Source: DATKMG01 sp035541995 (GTDB lineage Bacteria > Acidobacteriota > Terriglobia > Versatilivoradales > Versatilivoraceae). From it: a DNA stretch of 15,821 nt. This document shows, in pieces, positions 8,715-15,821 of the stretch. Each line of letters begins with the position of its first letter. The stretch's first letter is position 1. A program made the position numbers and the translations under genes. Location of the stretch: assembly GCA_035541995.1 (NCBI GenBank), contig DATKMG010000243.1, positions 1 through 15,821 of the forward strand. Reading direction: 5' to 3'. The notes under the pieces are model-generated. The model saw only the letters and a program-made list of their open reading frames with translations. It searched no databases and was not told where the DNA came from.

Positions 8715-8737
8715 CCGAAATGAATCGCCTATTTCGG
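8715..8737. promoter_or_regulatory. Hairpin in the leader of the SDR gene
   Basis: ccgaaat (8715-8721) and atttcgg (8731-8737) form a perfect 7-bp inverted repeat with a 9-nt loop, 16 nt upstream of the SDR start codon on the minus strand. It could be an operator or an mRNA leader hairpin. Its function is unknown. Confidence 0.4.
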
Positions 8738-9049
8738 CAAACGTCCTGATGCCTCGGTATCCCCGAAACGATAGAATGAACGGCGAGTGATACACCAGTT
8801 CGTATGAATACCTCAAAGCCGATAACATTGTCAAAGCGATTGTTGGTGTGGTGCAATCAGTGGTGACTCACAGATAGGGGGACAGCGAGAGTAATGCTAG
8901 AATCAGGCCTGCATGAATGGTTAAGGGCTAGGTGCCATCTCGGGATACGTCGCTCTTGATTAGGTCTGTGTCGGAGATAGCGAGCAAAAGTCATGCTGGT
9001 TAATAGGCGAGAATGCGGCATTGCCTTTTTAAGTTCACTACCGCTGATA

Positions 9050-9293
9050 AAAATGCGGGAGGGCCCCGCTCCGTCGGGGCCGCGGTCGCTCCATCAAAAC
9101 CGCATTTTCATAAATGCCTTTCATGCCCCTTCCAGGGGCGCCACGAATGATGAAAATCCCCTCCGGCGGAGGGGAAGGCGCGGGCGACGGCGGTCGCCAA
9201 GCGCCAGGGGTGGGTTCGAATCCGAAGTCCGTAGCCTTAGACCCACCCCGGTAGCCGCAAGCGGCTCCACCCCCTCCAGGGGAGGGAATTTTC
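9050..9293. repeat. Cluster of nested GC-rich palindromes (REP/MITE-like)
   Basis: At least eight inverted repeats can be read directly. aaaatgcgg 9050-9058 pairs with 9100-9108 and encloses ggccccg 9062-9068 with 9075-9081. gcccct 9125-9130 pairs with 9134-9139. cccctcc 9158-9164 pairs with 9168-9174. ggcgc 9177-9181 pairs with 9201-9205 and encloses ggcgac 9183-9188 with 9193-9198. ggggtgggt 9207-9215 pairs with 9241-9249. agccgc 9253-9258 pairs with 9261-9266. ccctcc 9272-9277 pairs with 9281-9286. The outermost pair, 9152-9164 with 9281-9293, matches 12 of 13 and frames the right part as one element. The style resembles dispersed intergenic palindromic elements seen in many bacteria. The cluster ends 25 nt before the next start codon. 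Confidence 0.8.
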
Positions 9294-9318
9294 AGAGGAG
9301 GAGGGAAAGGAAGAGACA

Positions 9319-10545
9319 ATGAATTCCAGAGAGAGGATTTCCGCTGCCTTCGAACACCGGGACGCAGACCGTATACCTTTAGATCTTTCCGGCCACCGGT
9401 CCTCTGGGATCTCGGCCCTGGCTTATGCGAAGTTGCGGGAATATCTAGGTTTTCAACGGAAACCCATCCGGGTTTATGATCCTATTCAGCAACTGGCAGT
9501 CGTAGATGAAGACGTGCTGGAGCGGTTTGGAGTCGACACCATTGAACTGGGACGAGCCTTTGCGTTGCAGGATGATAGTTGGGTGGGGTGGGCTTTGCCA
9601 GATGGGACACCATGTCAAATGCCTGCTTGGGCAGCTCCGGAGAGAATGGGGGATCGCTGGGTGTTCCGCTCCAAGAGCGGTCGCATCATCGGCCAAATGC
9701 CGCAGGGAGCACTCTACTTTGAGCAATGCCATTACCCTTTCGAGGAAGCTGAAGCCGATTACAACCGGCTGCCGGAAGCCTTTGCCGAGAGCATGTGGAA
9801 TGAGATTGCCTCGCCTCCAGGGCCGTTAGTGGCTGGCCCTGACGGGGCACGACTGCTTGCTGAACGTGCCAGAAAGTTTCGGGAATCCACGTCAAGGGCT
9901 ATTCTGGGGTTGTTTGGAGGGAATCTTCTGGAGACAGGGCAGTTCCTTCACCGAAATGACAACTTCCTGATGATGCTGGCTAGCGAATCGGATCGCGTTC
10001 ACGATTTTCTCGACAAGCTGGTCGCCCTCCATCTCATCAATTTGGAACGGTTCCTCGCAGCAGTTGGTCCATATATTGATGTTGTTGTTTTTGGTGACGA
10101 CTTGGGCTCACAAATAGGCCCCCAAATATCTCCGGACATGTATCGAGAGTACTTCAAGCCGCGACATCAAATGATGTGGAGGCGAGCTAAAGAGTTAGCC
10201 AATGTCAAGGTTATGCTGCACTGTTGTGGCGGCGTCCGTGAATTGCTGCCGGATTTGATTGAGGCGGGGCTTGACGCCATCAATCCGGTGCAGATTACCT
10301 GCAAAGGGATGGAAACACGTCAACTCAAAGCAGACTTTGGAAGAGATATCGTTCTCTGGGGAGGAGGTTGTGATACTCGGAATGTGCTGCCTTGCGGTAC
10401 CCCTGAAGAGGTCCGAAGACACGTCAAACAACAGATCGAATACCTGGGTCCTGGCGGAGGGTTTGTGTTCCAGCAGGTCCACAACATCGTGGCAGATGTT
10501 CCGCCCCAAAATGTGGTGGCCATGCTGGATGCCGTGAACGCATGA
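9319..10545 (+). CDS. URO-D superfamily protein, methyltransferase-like (not HemE)
   Basis: A 408-aa protein of the uroporphyrinogen decarboxylase/cobalamin-methyltransferase superfamily (TIM barrel). Supporting text includes GVDTIELGRAF, FGDDLGSQIGPQISPDMY, EYFKPRH, LHCCGGVRELLPDLIEAGLD, INPVQ and the C-terminal FVFQQVHNIVADVPPQNV. The HemE N-terminal signature with its substrate-binding arginines (PVWxMRQAGR type) is absent; this region reads DRIPLDLSGHRSSGIS, so heme synthesis is unlikely. His301 and Cys303 (HCC, an HxC pattern) plus Cys351 (GGGCD) could be zinc ligands like those of MtaA/MtbA/CmuA methyltransferases; this is inference. The substrate is unknown and no corrinoid protein is nearby. 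An aggag/aaggaag purine tract precedes the ATG with about 7-nt spacing. The gene stands alone, downstream of the palindrome cluster and convergent with the kinase gene. Confidence 0.9.
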   Translation: MNSRERISAAFEHRDADRIPLDLSGHRSSGISALAYAKLREYLGFQRKPIRVYDPIQQLAVVDEDVLERFGVDTIELGRAFALQDDSWVGWALPDGTPCQMPAWAAPERMGDRWVFRSKSGRIIGQMPQGALYFEQCHYPFEEAEADYNRLPEAFAESMWNEIASPPGPLVAGPDGARLLAERARKFRESTSRAILGLFGGNLLETGQFLHRNDNFLMMLASESDRVHDFLDKLVALHLINLERFLAAVGPYIDVVVFGDDLGSQIGPQISPDMYREYFKPRHQMMWRRAKELANVKVMLHCCGGVRELLPDLIEAGLDAINPVQITCKGMETRQLKADFGRDIVLWGGGCDTRNVLPCGTPEEVRRHVKQQIEYLGPGGGFVFQQVHNIVADVPPQNVVAMLDAVNA

Positions 10546-10626
10546 AAGTCAGGGGAGGTCCTCGAGCGTGCCCTCCGGATTCCTGTACTCTTTACTATCA
10601 GGCACTGCTTGTGTATGGAGCTTGCA

Positions 10627-12063
10627 TCAGCGAAACCAGGCAAACCATGCCAACAGCACGCCTATGAAGAGAAGACACAGGATTCCCGCCACAATGAGCA
10701 GCCTGCGCCGGTGAAAAAAATCCTCCCTGGGGACAGCTGACTGTTTTGAATTCATGTCCCGTCTCAGTCTTTGCAGATCTGCTCGTAGGTCAGAGGCGGT
10801 TTGATAGCGTAATTTGCGGTCTTTCTCAAGCGCCTTCTCGATGATCTCGGCTAACCTGGTCGGCAATTCGGGATTGAAGCGCAGTGGTGACACGGGTGTT
10901 TGGCTCAGCAGAGCGTGGAAGACCACCGCTGATGTGTTGCCTTTGAATGGCAATGTCCCGGTCGCTATTGCGTAAAGTACCACACCAAAAGAGAACAGAT
11001 CTGTCCGGGCATCCATTTCCTCACCCCGTGCCTGTTCCGGCGACATGTAAGCCACTGTGCCTACTATTACTCCAGGAGTGGTCAGATGCTCATTGCTCGT
11101 GCTGGCTGTGGGAGCGTCAGACTCTACAGCCACCTCAACCGCTTTCCTGTGCTCGATTGAGTGTTTGGCCAGGCCAAAGTCTACGAGTTTGACCTGCCCG
11201 CGTTGGATGAGAAAGATATTGGCAGGCTTGATGTCCCGGTGCACAATTCCTTTGGCGTGGGCCGCCTCCAGACCTTCCACGATTTGAATGGCCAAGTCCA
11301 GCAATCGGTCGACTTCCAGCCGTTTTCCCAGCAAATGATGTTTGAGTGTCTGGCCTTCCAGCAGTTCCATGGCGATGAAAGGTTGACCCCCGAATTCACC
11401 GATGTCGTACACAGTGCAAATATTGGGATGGTTCAACGCTGAAGCAGCACGAGCTTCTCGCTTAAATCGTTCAAGGGCCAGCCTGTCCTGGGCCAGTTCT
11501 TCAGGCAGAAACTTGAGAGCCACATAGCGGCCCAGGCGGGTGTCTTCCGCCTTATAGACCACGCCCATCCCGCCCCCACCCAGCTTCTCCAAAAGTTTGT
11601 AATGAGACACGACCTGCCCGCTGATATCCTTCCCTTGCGTCCGGAAACTGATCTCCGGTCGCTTGTCAGCTGAAGCGGGTTTGCTTGCTACCTCCAGACC
11701 CCGTTGAACAGCTGACCGCAAATCCTCAATCTCAAAGGGCTTGGTGAGGTAATCAGAAGCGCCTGCTTTCATGGCTTCCACGGCCACCGGAACTGTAGAA
11801 TTGGCTGTCAGCATAATGATCCGGGGCTTGAGGGGATCATCGGACAGGCTCCTCACCAGTGTAACCCCATCCTCGCCCGGCATATTGATGTCGACGAGCA
11901 TGAGCTGTGGATGATGGGAGCGAATCGCAACCCGGGCCGCTTCGGCATTGCAGGCCTCAAAGACCTGCAGATCCCGGCTCTCCAGGGCACGCCGAATGCT
12001 GTACCGCGCCGCGTCTTCATCGTCCACAATAAGGATTCTGTGCATTTGGGTTGCACCACTCAT
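10627..12063 (-). CDS. Receiver-Ser/Thr protein kinase fusion with C-terminal membrane anchor
   Basis: A 478-aa protein joining an N-terminal response-regulator receiver to a Hanks-type Ser/Thr kinase. Receiver about 8-122: DD14-15, phospho-Asp D58 in VDINMPGEDG, T86, K108. Kinase about 155-425: GGGGMG loop at 162-167, Lys184 in VALK, Glu203, catalytic HRD with Asp277 in HRDIKPANIF, DFG at 295-297, MSPEQARG; all key residues are present. The activation segment has an extra Ser/Thr-rich stretch. One transmembrane helix (about 455-474) sits at the extreme C-terminus with only a few residues after it, so there is no outside sensor domain, unlike typical PknB. The chosen ATG at 12063 has a GGAAGGGA site upstream; a GTG at 12105 would add 14 unconserved residues, and an ATG at 12045 is also possible. 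The receiver suggests kinase activity is set by His-Asp phosphorylation. The partner kinase is unknown. Confidence 0.94.
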   Translation of the reverse strand: MSGATQMHRILIVDDEDAARYSIRRALESRDLQVFEACNAEAARVAIRSHHPQLMLVDINMPGEDGVTLVRSLSDDPLKPRIIMLTANSTVPVAVEAMKAGASDYLTKPFEIEDLRSAVQRGLEVASKPASADKRPEISFRTQGKDISGQVVSHYKLLEKLGGGGMGVVYKAEDTRLGRYVALKFLPEELAQDRLALERFKREARAASALNHPNICTVYDIGEFGGQPFIAMELLEGQTLKHHLLGKRLEVDRLLDLAIQIVEGLEAAHAKGIVHRDIKPANIFLIQRGQVKLVDFGLAKHSIEHRKAVEVAVESDAPTASTSNEHLTTPGVIVGTVAYMSPEQARGEEMDARTDLFSFGVVLYAIATGTLPFKGNTSAVVFHALLSQTPVSPLRFNPELPTRLAEIIEKALEKDRKLRYQTASDLRADLQRLRRDMNSKQSAVPREDFFHRRRLLIVAGILCLLFIGVLLAWFAWFR

Positions 12064-12509
12064 CCGTGAAATTCCCTTCCATGAAAATGCGGTATTTGCC
12101 CACACTTACGGAGCAGCAACAGAAGAGTACCCAATGCCTTCGAAGTTAAGGGAATGTAGTTAGGACCACACAGCAAAAGCCCTTCATAGGGAGTGAGAAG
12201 AAAAAGGCCAAACGAGTACCAGCTTCGAGAGTGGTGAGTCATCGCGATGCCTCCGCGACGCCGCACTATTTCAGATTGTTGTCAGCCAATTGGAAGACCG
12301 TCGGTAGAACATTTGATCCCCAGTCATGTCAATCTCAAATCGGCTAAAGCAACAGCATTGAAATTGGCTTGAGTGAACAAGGAATTAGTACGAGTAGATT
12401 CAATTCTATTACAGGGCCGGACAATCAGCAACGCTTTCGATGCCTGTAAAATTCCTCCAATTCGAGAATTCTCCAGCCCCTTTAGACTATCACAGGCATG
12501 AAGGTGTCT
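12064..12509. other. Intergenic region between divergent genes
   Basis: About 445 nt upstream of the receiver-kinase gene (minus) and of a doubtful small ORF (plus). It is more AT-rich than the flanking genes, consistent with promoters, but no convincing -35/-10 pair was found. It contains an 8-bp inverted repeat, atgcctgt 12440-12447 with acaggcat 12492-12499, enclosing a perfect aattc-ga-gaatt palindrome at 12459-12470. No other feature was recognised. Confidence 0.5.
12440..12499. promoter_or_regulatory. Inverted repeat enclosing a palindrome, upstream of small ORF
   Basis: The outer arms are 12440-12447 and 12492-12499 (8/8). The inner palindrome is aattc-ga-gaatt at 12459-12470. The right arm overlaps the first in-frame ATG of the small ORF, so pairing could hide that start. 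It could be a repressor operator or chance. Confidence 0.3.
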
Positions 12510-12770
12510 ATGAGATTTCTTGTGCTTTGCTTAATGTCGACCCTCCAATTATTGGGAGACACAGGACGCGCCCAAACATCAGGAACTGAGAAGAAGCGAT
12601 TCTACGGAGATGTTTTTGCAGCCCTCAGAGTTGTGACTGCGAAAGGTTCCAGTGCAATATTGACATTTGGGGGGTGGGAGAAGTTCGACTCACCCGCAGA
12701 CTTGGAAGTGTCGGCTGATTTAGATTGCTGTTCTTTCCACAGATGGTTTCTAAAGGAGGGTTTGGATTAG
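12510..12770 (+). CDS. Possible small exported hypothetical protein
   Basis: A possible 86-aa protein, not recognised. The N-terminus MRFLVLCLMSTLQLLGDTG followed by RAQ looks like a Sec signal peptide with cleavage after AQ or nearby. The remaining roughly 60 residues have no domain I know and contain a CC pair near the end. The ATG at 12510 is preceded by AAGG at 5-nt spacing, better than the ATG at 12498, which would add MKVS and has no site. The ORF could equally be the 5' remnant of a longer secreted protein, or chance; no continuation was seen in the other frames after 12770. It lies about 250 nt before the ABC transporter genes on the same strand. Confidence 0.35.
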   Translation: MRFLVLCLMSTLQLLGDTGRAQTSGTEKKRFYGDVFAALRVVTAKGSSAILTFGGWEKFDSPADLEVSADLDCCSFHRWFLKEGLD

Positions 12771-13022
12771 CGATTGCCGTCCGCGATTGAAGAAATTGGT
12801 CGTGAGTCCCGAGAACTGATAAACTCAGTTGTTCTCCTGAGGGGAATTGGATGATGCATTCTGGCTGGCTGATGCATGTGCGCCAGACGGCACTCTATTC
12901 CATGGTGGGACAGAGTTTCCTTGACTTAGAGGGTAGCGACTATCCCCAATCGAAAATGGTGTCGTTCGAGTATTTCCGTGTTCTCTGGAACCGACGCAGG
13001 GCACAATCCGCAATACTCTTTT
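12771..13022. other. Region upstream of ABC transporter genes
   Basis: About 250 nt without a supported gene. It holds a bulged hairpin at 12811-12836. A strong-looking gagggga site precedes an ATG at 12851, but the frame from there runs into and past the ATPase start in another phase and shows no family character, so it was not called. Promoter elements are not obvious. Confidence 0.4.
12811..12836. promoter_or_regulatory. Bulged stem-loop ahead of the ABC operon
   Basis: aactga (12814-12819) pairs with tcagtt (12825-12830) around a 5-nt loop. gag (12811-12813) can also pair with ctc (12834-12836) if gtt is bulged. No T-tract follows, so it is not a standard terminator. It could be a leader structure. 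Confidence 0.3.
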
Positions 13023-13745
13023 ATGCCAATCCTGGTTGCAGCGAATCTAAGCAAGACTTATTGGGGTGGTCAAGAACCGGTCCGGGCTGTGCGTGCGGTC
13101 AGCCTGGAAGTCCAGGCGGGAGAATTCCTGGCCGTCATGGGCCCCTCAGGGTGCGGCAAATCGACGCTACTTCATCTGTTTGGAGGGATGGATCGGGCGA
13201 GTGAGGGGCTGCTGGAATTTGAAGGGCAGTCAATGATGAGTATGAAAGACGATCAGCTAACAAACCTGCGACGAAATCGAATAGGGTTTGTCTTCCAATT
13301 CTTCAACCTTCTTCCAACCTTGACGGCTATTGAGAATGTTGCCTTACCCCTTCGGCTGGCAGGAATCGATTCCCCCCTGGCAAATGGCAGAGCAGGCTCA
13401 TGGCTCGAGCGAGTCGGCATGACAGCTCGCAGACAACACTTTCCTCACCAGCTTTCAGGAGGCGAAATGCAACGTGTGGCTATTGCACGGGCCGTAGTTC
13501 ATTCCCCCTCACTGATTCTGGCCGATGAGCCTACCGGTAATTTGGATTCCAGCAGTGGGGCAAGCATTTTGGAACTTCTTTCTGACTTGAACCGGAAGAC
13601 AGGCATCACAATGATCCTGGCCACGCATTCATCTGAAGTGGCCAAGATCTCGGACAGGATCATTCACGTTCGTGACGGTTCCGTGGAAAGGATCGAGCAG
13701 GGAATCAATAGGCGATCCGAGACGGTTGTTCCCGGGTTGCCTTGA
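13023..13745 (+). CDS. ABC transporter ATP-binding protein (MacB/LolD/YbbA type)
   Basis: A 240-aa ATPase subunit that energises an FtsX-type permease at the inner membrane. Motifs: Walker A GPSGCGKST at 40-48, Q-loop in FVFQFFNLLPTLTAIENV, signature LSGGEMQRVAIARA (E in place of the common Q), Walker B LILADEPTGNLD and H-loop ATHSSEV. The FFNLLPTLTAIENV wording is typical of the LolD/MacB/YbbA group that serves lipoprotein release, peptide export or envelope stress rather than uptake. The ATG at 13023 is chosen because family similarity begins there (MPILVAANLSKTYWGG). A GTG at 12978 would add 15 residues without family character. No clear ribosome-binding site is seen for either start. The permease gene follows within about 50 nt, so the two form a transporter operon. 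Confidence 0.93.
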   Translation: MPILVAANLSKTYWGGQEPVRAVRAVSLEVQAGEFLAVMGPSGCGKSTLLHLFGGMDRASEGLLEFEGQSMMSMKDDQLTNLRRNRIGFVFQFFNLLPTLTAIENVALPLRLAGIDSPLANGRAGSWLERVGMTARRQHFPHQLSGGEMQRVAIARAVVHSPSLILADEPTGNLDSSSGASILELLSDLNRKTGITMILATHSSEVAKISDRIIHVRDGSVERIEQGINRRSETVVPGLP

Positions 13746-13794
13746 CAGCTTGTGCCGAAAACTATCCGTTACCTATTATTTAGAATTCAAGACT

Positions 13795-15821
13795 TTGTGG
13801 CTCTTTCGACAATTCATCCTCCGCTTCCTGCTTCGGGAACGAGTGCGCGCCAGTGTCACCGTCTTCGGAATTAGCCTGGGAATTGCTGTAGTCATTGCCA
13901 TCCAACTCAGCAACGCCAGTGCCGTTCGGGGTTTTGCAGCCGCCATTGAAGCGGTTTCCGGAAAAAGTTCGTTGGAAATTGTGGGGTCGGCGCTGGGTAT
14001 AGACGAGACTCGTATTCTCGAGCTGGACTGGTTGCGCCAGTATGGGCCAATCAGTCCGATCATCGAGGGTGAGGGGCTCGCTTCGTTCTCACCGGACCGA
14101 ACCGAATGGCTGCATATCCTGGGGGTCGACATTCTCAAGGACCGGTCGTTTCGCGACTATCAACTACTCGAGTTTGAATCGCAGAACCGGATCCCGACGG
14201 CCCGAGAGTTCCTCAGCCTCCTGCTGGATCCCCAATCGATCATCCTGACCAGGAAATTCGCCGACCGGCATGGATTGCAGGTGGGAGCTCGGCTTAAGAT
14301 GATTACCGGGGACCGGGTCCGTATCTATGTGGTGAGAGGACTGCTGCTGGATGAAGGTCCGGCGAGGACTCTGGAAGGCAATTTCGCATTGATGGATATT
14401 GCAGCGGCACAACTGGCTTTGGGCCGTCTGGGTCGCCTGGACCGGCTGGAACTCCAAGTATCAGCTACCGACTCCCTGGAAGCCGTCGAGCAATCGATCG
14501 CGTCTCGGCTGCCTGCCGACCTCGCCGTGGAAAGGCCTTCACGCCGCGGACGGCAAGTGGAAAAAATGCTGGAGGCCTTCCATTTCAACCTTTCGGCCCT
14601 TTCACACATTTCCCTGCTGGTGGGGCTCTTCCTGATTTACAGCACCATTTCAGTCTCGGTTGTGGCAAGGCGTCAGGAAATCGGGCTACTCCGAGCCATG
14701 GGGGTGCGCAGGGGAACGATCCTCCGTTTATTTCTGGCCGAAGCAGCAGGTTTGTCACTCCTCGGTTGTAGTTTGGGAATCCTCTTGGGGCGGCTGCTGG
14801 CCTATGGCGCAGTTCGGATTACGTCGACCACCGTCAGCGCGCTCTACATCGCCTCCGCTTCTCGGCCTGTTCCATTAGGACTGGACCAGGTATTGATGGC
14901 TTTTGTCATTGGCGTACCCCTCTCGTTGCTGGCGGCAGCGATCCCAGCTCTTGAAGCTGCTAAGCTGGCTCCCACCGCGGCCATCCATGAACCAGGGCAT
15001 TCGGGGGGGCGCTACCAATGGCATATACGCATGATGACGGTTCCGTTGAGCCTCCTTTTCCTGGCCTGGTGGTTCTGCCGCTTGGATCCCGTCACAGGGC
15101 GGCCTTTCTTTGGCTATCTGGCAGCCATTTCAATTGTGTTCGGTGCGGCATCTTTAGTCCCTGGTTTGCTTCTTGGGTTAAGTCGTTGGACGGGGAGACT
15201 CCTCAATTCTTTCTTCCATGTTGAGGGCTGGCTGGCCAACGCCAATCTTTCCGGGGCGATCAAACGCATATCTATCTCAGTGGCTGCGTTGGCCGTCAGC
15301 CTCTCCATGATGGTGGCCATCGCTATCATGGTTCATAGCTTTCGAGAAACCGTAAAGTATTGGGTCAGCCAGACTCTCCATGCTGATTTGTATGTTCGTC
15401 CAGCGACCCGGATTAATGTGTCCACACAAGCGGCCCTTTCGCAGACAGTTGAAGAAATGATTAGGAACCTACCTTCCGTGGCAGCTGTGGACCGCTTTCT
15501 GAATTTCGACATCTTGTATGAAGGGAATCTCGTTACACTGGGCACAGGCGAATTTGAAATCCTGCTGAGACATGGTGGTCTCTTGTTCAAGGCTCCACAC
15601 GACGGCAGGGAGGCCATGCGCTCTGCAATCGGCAAAGAGGCTGTGGTCGTATCTGAGAGCTTTGCTTTGAAGTACCGGAAACGAGTCGGAGACACGGTCG
15701 TCTTGCCAACTCTAAGAGGGCGTGTTGGCTTCCAGATCGCCGCCGTTTACTTTGACTATTCAAACGATCGTGGGGTCGTGGTCATGGACCATCAGACTTT
15801 TTTGCGCTTTTTCCAGGAACA
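13795..15821 (+). CDS. FtsX-type ABC transporter permease, long two-module form (3' partial)
   Basis: A large inner-membrane permease open to the window end (about 675 codons seen). TM1 is about 20-38 in a GISLGIAVVIAIQLSN segment typical of these proteins. A periplasmic core-like region follows, then the first FtsX domain about 268-390 (SVVARRQEIGLLRAMGVRR is diagnostic). Further TM segments lie about 412-428 and 440-460, and a second module begins about 490 (ISVAALAVSLSMMVAIAIM) followed by a second periplasmic region. Two modules in one chain suggest a 10-TM YbbP-like permease that pairs with the ATPase just upstream. There is no in-frame ATG near the start. TTG at 13795 gives the usual N-terminal length; TTG at 13750, only 4 nt after the ATPase stop, is an alternative. 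Neither has a clear ribosome-binding site. The substrate cannot be told from the sequence. Confidence 0.9.
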   Translation, partial: MWLFRQFILRFLLRERVRASVTVFGISLGIAVVIAIQLSNASAVRGFAAAIEAVSGKSSLEIVGSALGIDETRILELDWLRQYGPISPIIEGEGLASFSPDRTEWLHILGVDILKDRSFRDYQLLEFESQNRIPTAREFLSLLLDPQSIILTRKFADRHGLQVGARLKMITGDRVRIYVVRGLLLDEGPARTLEGNFALMDIAAAQLALGRLGRLDRLELQVSATDSLEAVEQSIASRLPADLAVERPSRRGRQVEKMLEAFHFNLSALSHISLLVGLFLIYSTISVSVVARRQEIGLLRAMGVRRGTILRLFLAEAAGLSLLGCSLGILLGRLLAYGAVRITSTTVSALYIASASRPVPLGLDQVLMAFVIGVPLSLLAAAIPALEAAKLAPTAAIHEPGHSGGRYQWHIRMMTVPLSLLFLAWWFCRLDPVTGRPFFGYLAAISIVFGAASLVPGLLLGLSRWTGRLLNSFFHVEGWLANANLSGAIKRISISVAALAVSLSMMVAIAIMVHSFRETVKYWVSQTLHADLYVRPATRINVSTQAALSQTVEEMIRNLPSVAAVDRFLNFDILYEGNLVTLGTGEFEILLRHGGLLFKAPHDGREAMRSAIGKEAVVVSESFALKYRKRVGDTVVLPTLRGRVGFQIAAVYFDYSNDRGVVVMDHQTFLRFFQE

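Larger units (their letters stand above)
8699..9318. other. Intergenic region between divergent genes
   Basis: About 620 nt separating the minus-strand SDR gene from the plus-strand URO-D-like gene, so both promoters should lie here. No strong sigma-70 pair was found. The best weak candidate is TTGCCT at 9021-9026 with gataaa at 9046-9051, a poor 19-nt spacing. Apart from one hairpin (8715-8737) and the palindrome cluster (9050-9293), nothing is recognised. The open frames across the cluster are low-complexity Arg/Pro-rich translations of GC-rich repeats and are not credible genes. Confidence 0.6.

Noticed and set aside
7765..8723. Several plus-strand frames of 60-100 codons opposite the SDR gene
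   Set aside because: They are antisense shadows of a gene with clear SDR family motifs.
9038..9322. Open frames on both strands across 8993-9322 (about 93-109 codons)
   Set aside because: They are translations of GC-rich palindromes, rich in Arg, Pro and Gly, overlapping each other and the start of the URO-D-like gene, with no domain or ribosome-binding support.
9319..10545. Annotation as HemE (uroporphyrinogen decarboxylase)
   Set aside because: The N-terminal substrate-binding arginine motif of HemE is missing and no other heme gene is nearby.
10546..10626. Possible bidirectional terminator between the convergent URO-D-like and kinase genes
   Set aside because: Only a 5-bp ggagg/cctcc pairing was found, with no T-tract on either strand.
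12082..12093. A 12-nt match (tgaaaatgcggt) to the reverse strand at 9099-9110
   Set aside because: Matches of 12 nt are expected by chance in a window this size, and no extension of the similarity was seen.
12851..13204. A 117-codon plus-strand frame starting after a good gagggga site
   Set aside because: It runs through the ATPase gene in another phase, its second half is a frame-shifted reading of the Walker A region, and its first half has no recognisable family.

Overview
The window is about 15.8 kb of bacterial chromosome with moderately high GC. The organism is most likely an acidobacterium (Acidobacteriota). This is inferred, not proven: the Ser/Thr kinase has the glycine-rich loop and following text (LGGGGMGVVYKAEDTRLGR, then LNHPNICTVYDIGE) typical of the many Acidobacteria Pkn-type kinases, and it sits among large hybrid histidine kinases, a long FtsX-type permease and a URO-D-like methyltransferase-family protein. 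No rRNA, tRNA, CRISPR array, transposase or phage gene is visible.

Layout. (1) 1-6465, plus strand: a tightly packed signalling operon. It holds a hybrid histidine kinase cut by the window start, a membrane hybrid histidine kinase with a CHASE sensor (20-nt overlap with the first), and a REC-GGDEF diguanylate cyclase (4-nt ATGA overlap). Both kinases carry two receiver domains and a C-terminal Hpt domain, so the cassette looks like a multistep phosphorelay with c-di-GMP synthesis as one output. (2) 6466-6886: non-coding, bounded by a 31-nt imperfect inverted repeat (28/31) that may mark a degenerate mobile or repeat element. (3) 6887-8698, minus strand: thiD (HMP/HMP-P kinase, thiamine synthesis), preceded on the same strand by a TIGR01777-type SDR epimerase-like gene. 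(4) 8699-9318: non-coding, with a dense cluster of nested GC-rich hairpins at 9050-9293. (5) 9319-10545, plus: a URO-D-superfamily protein that is not HemE. (6) 10627-12063, minus, convergent with it: a receiver domain fused to a Ser/Thr kinase with a single C-terminal membrane anchor. (7) 12064-13022: mostly non-coding, with a doubtful small exported ORF and two inverted repeats. (8) 13023-15821, plus: an ABC ATPase and a long FtsX-type permease (MacB/LolCDE/YbbAP superfamily) that runs off the window.

How the genes work together. Two signalling styles sit close to each other. One is a His-Asp-His-Asp relay ending in c-di-GMP. The other is a Ser/Thr kinase that carries its own Asp receiver and could be an output of such a relay. 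Cross-talk between them is speculation. The thiD/SDR pair, the URO-D-like gene and the ABC transporter are ordinary accessory or metabolic neighbours with no demonstrated link to the signalling genes. I see no clear case for a wholly new defence or mobile system. The best candidates for a second look are the phosphorelay cassette, the REC-kinase fusion and the two intergenic repeat structures.
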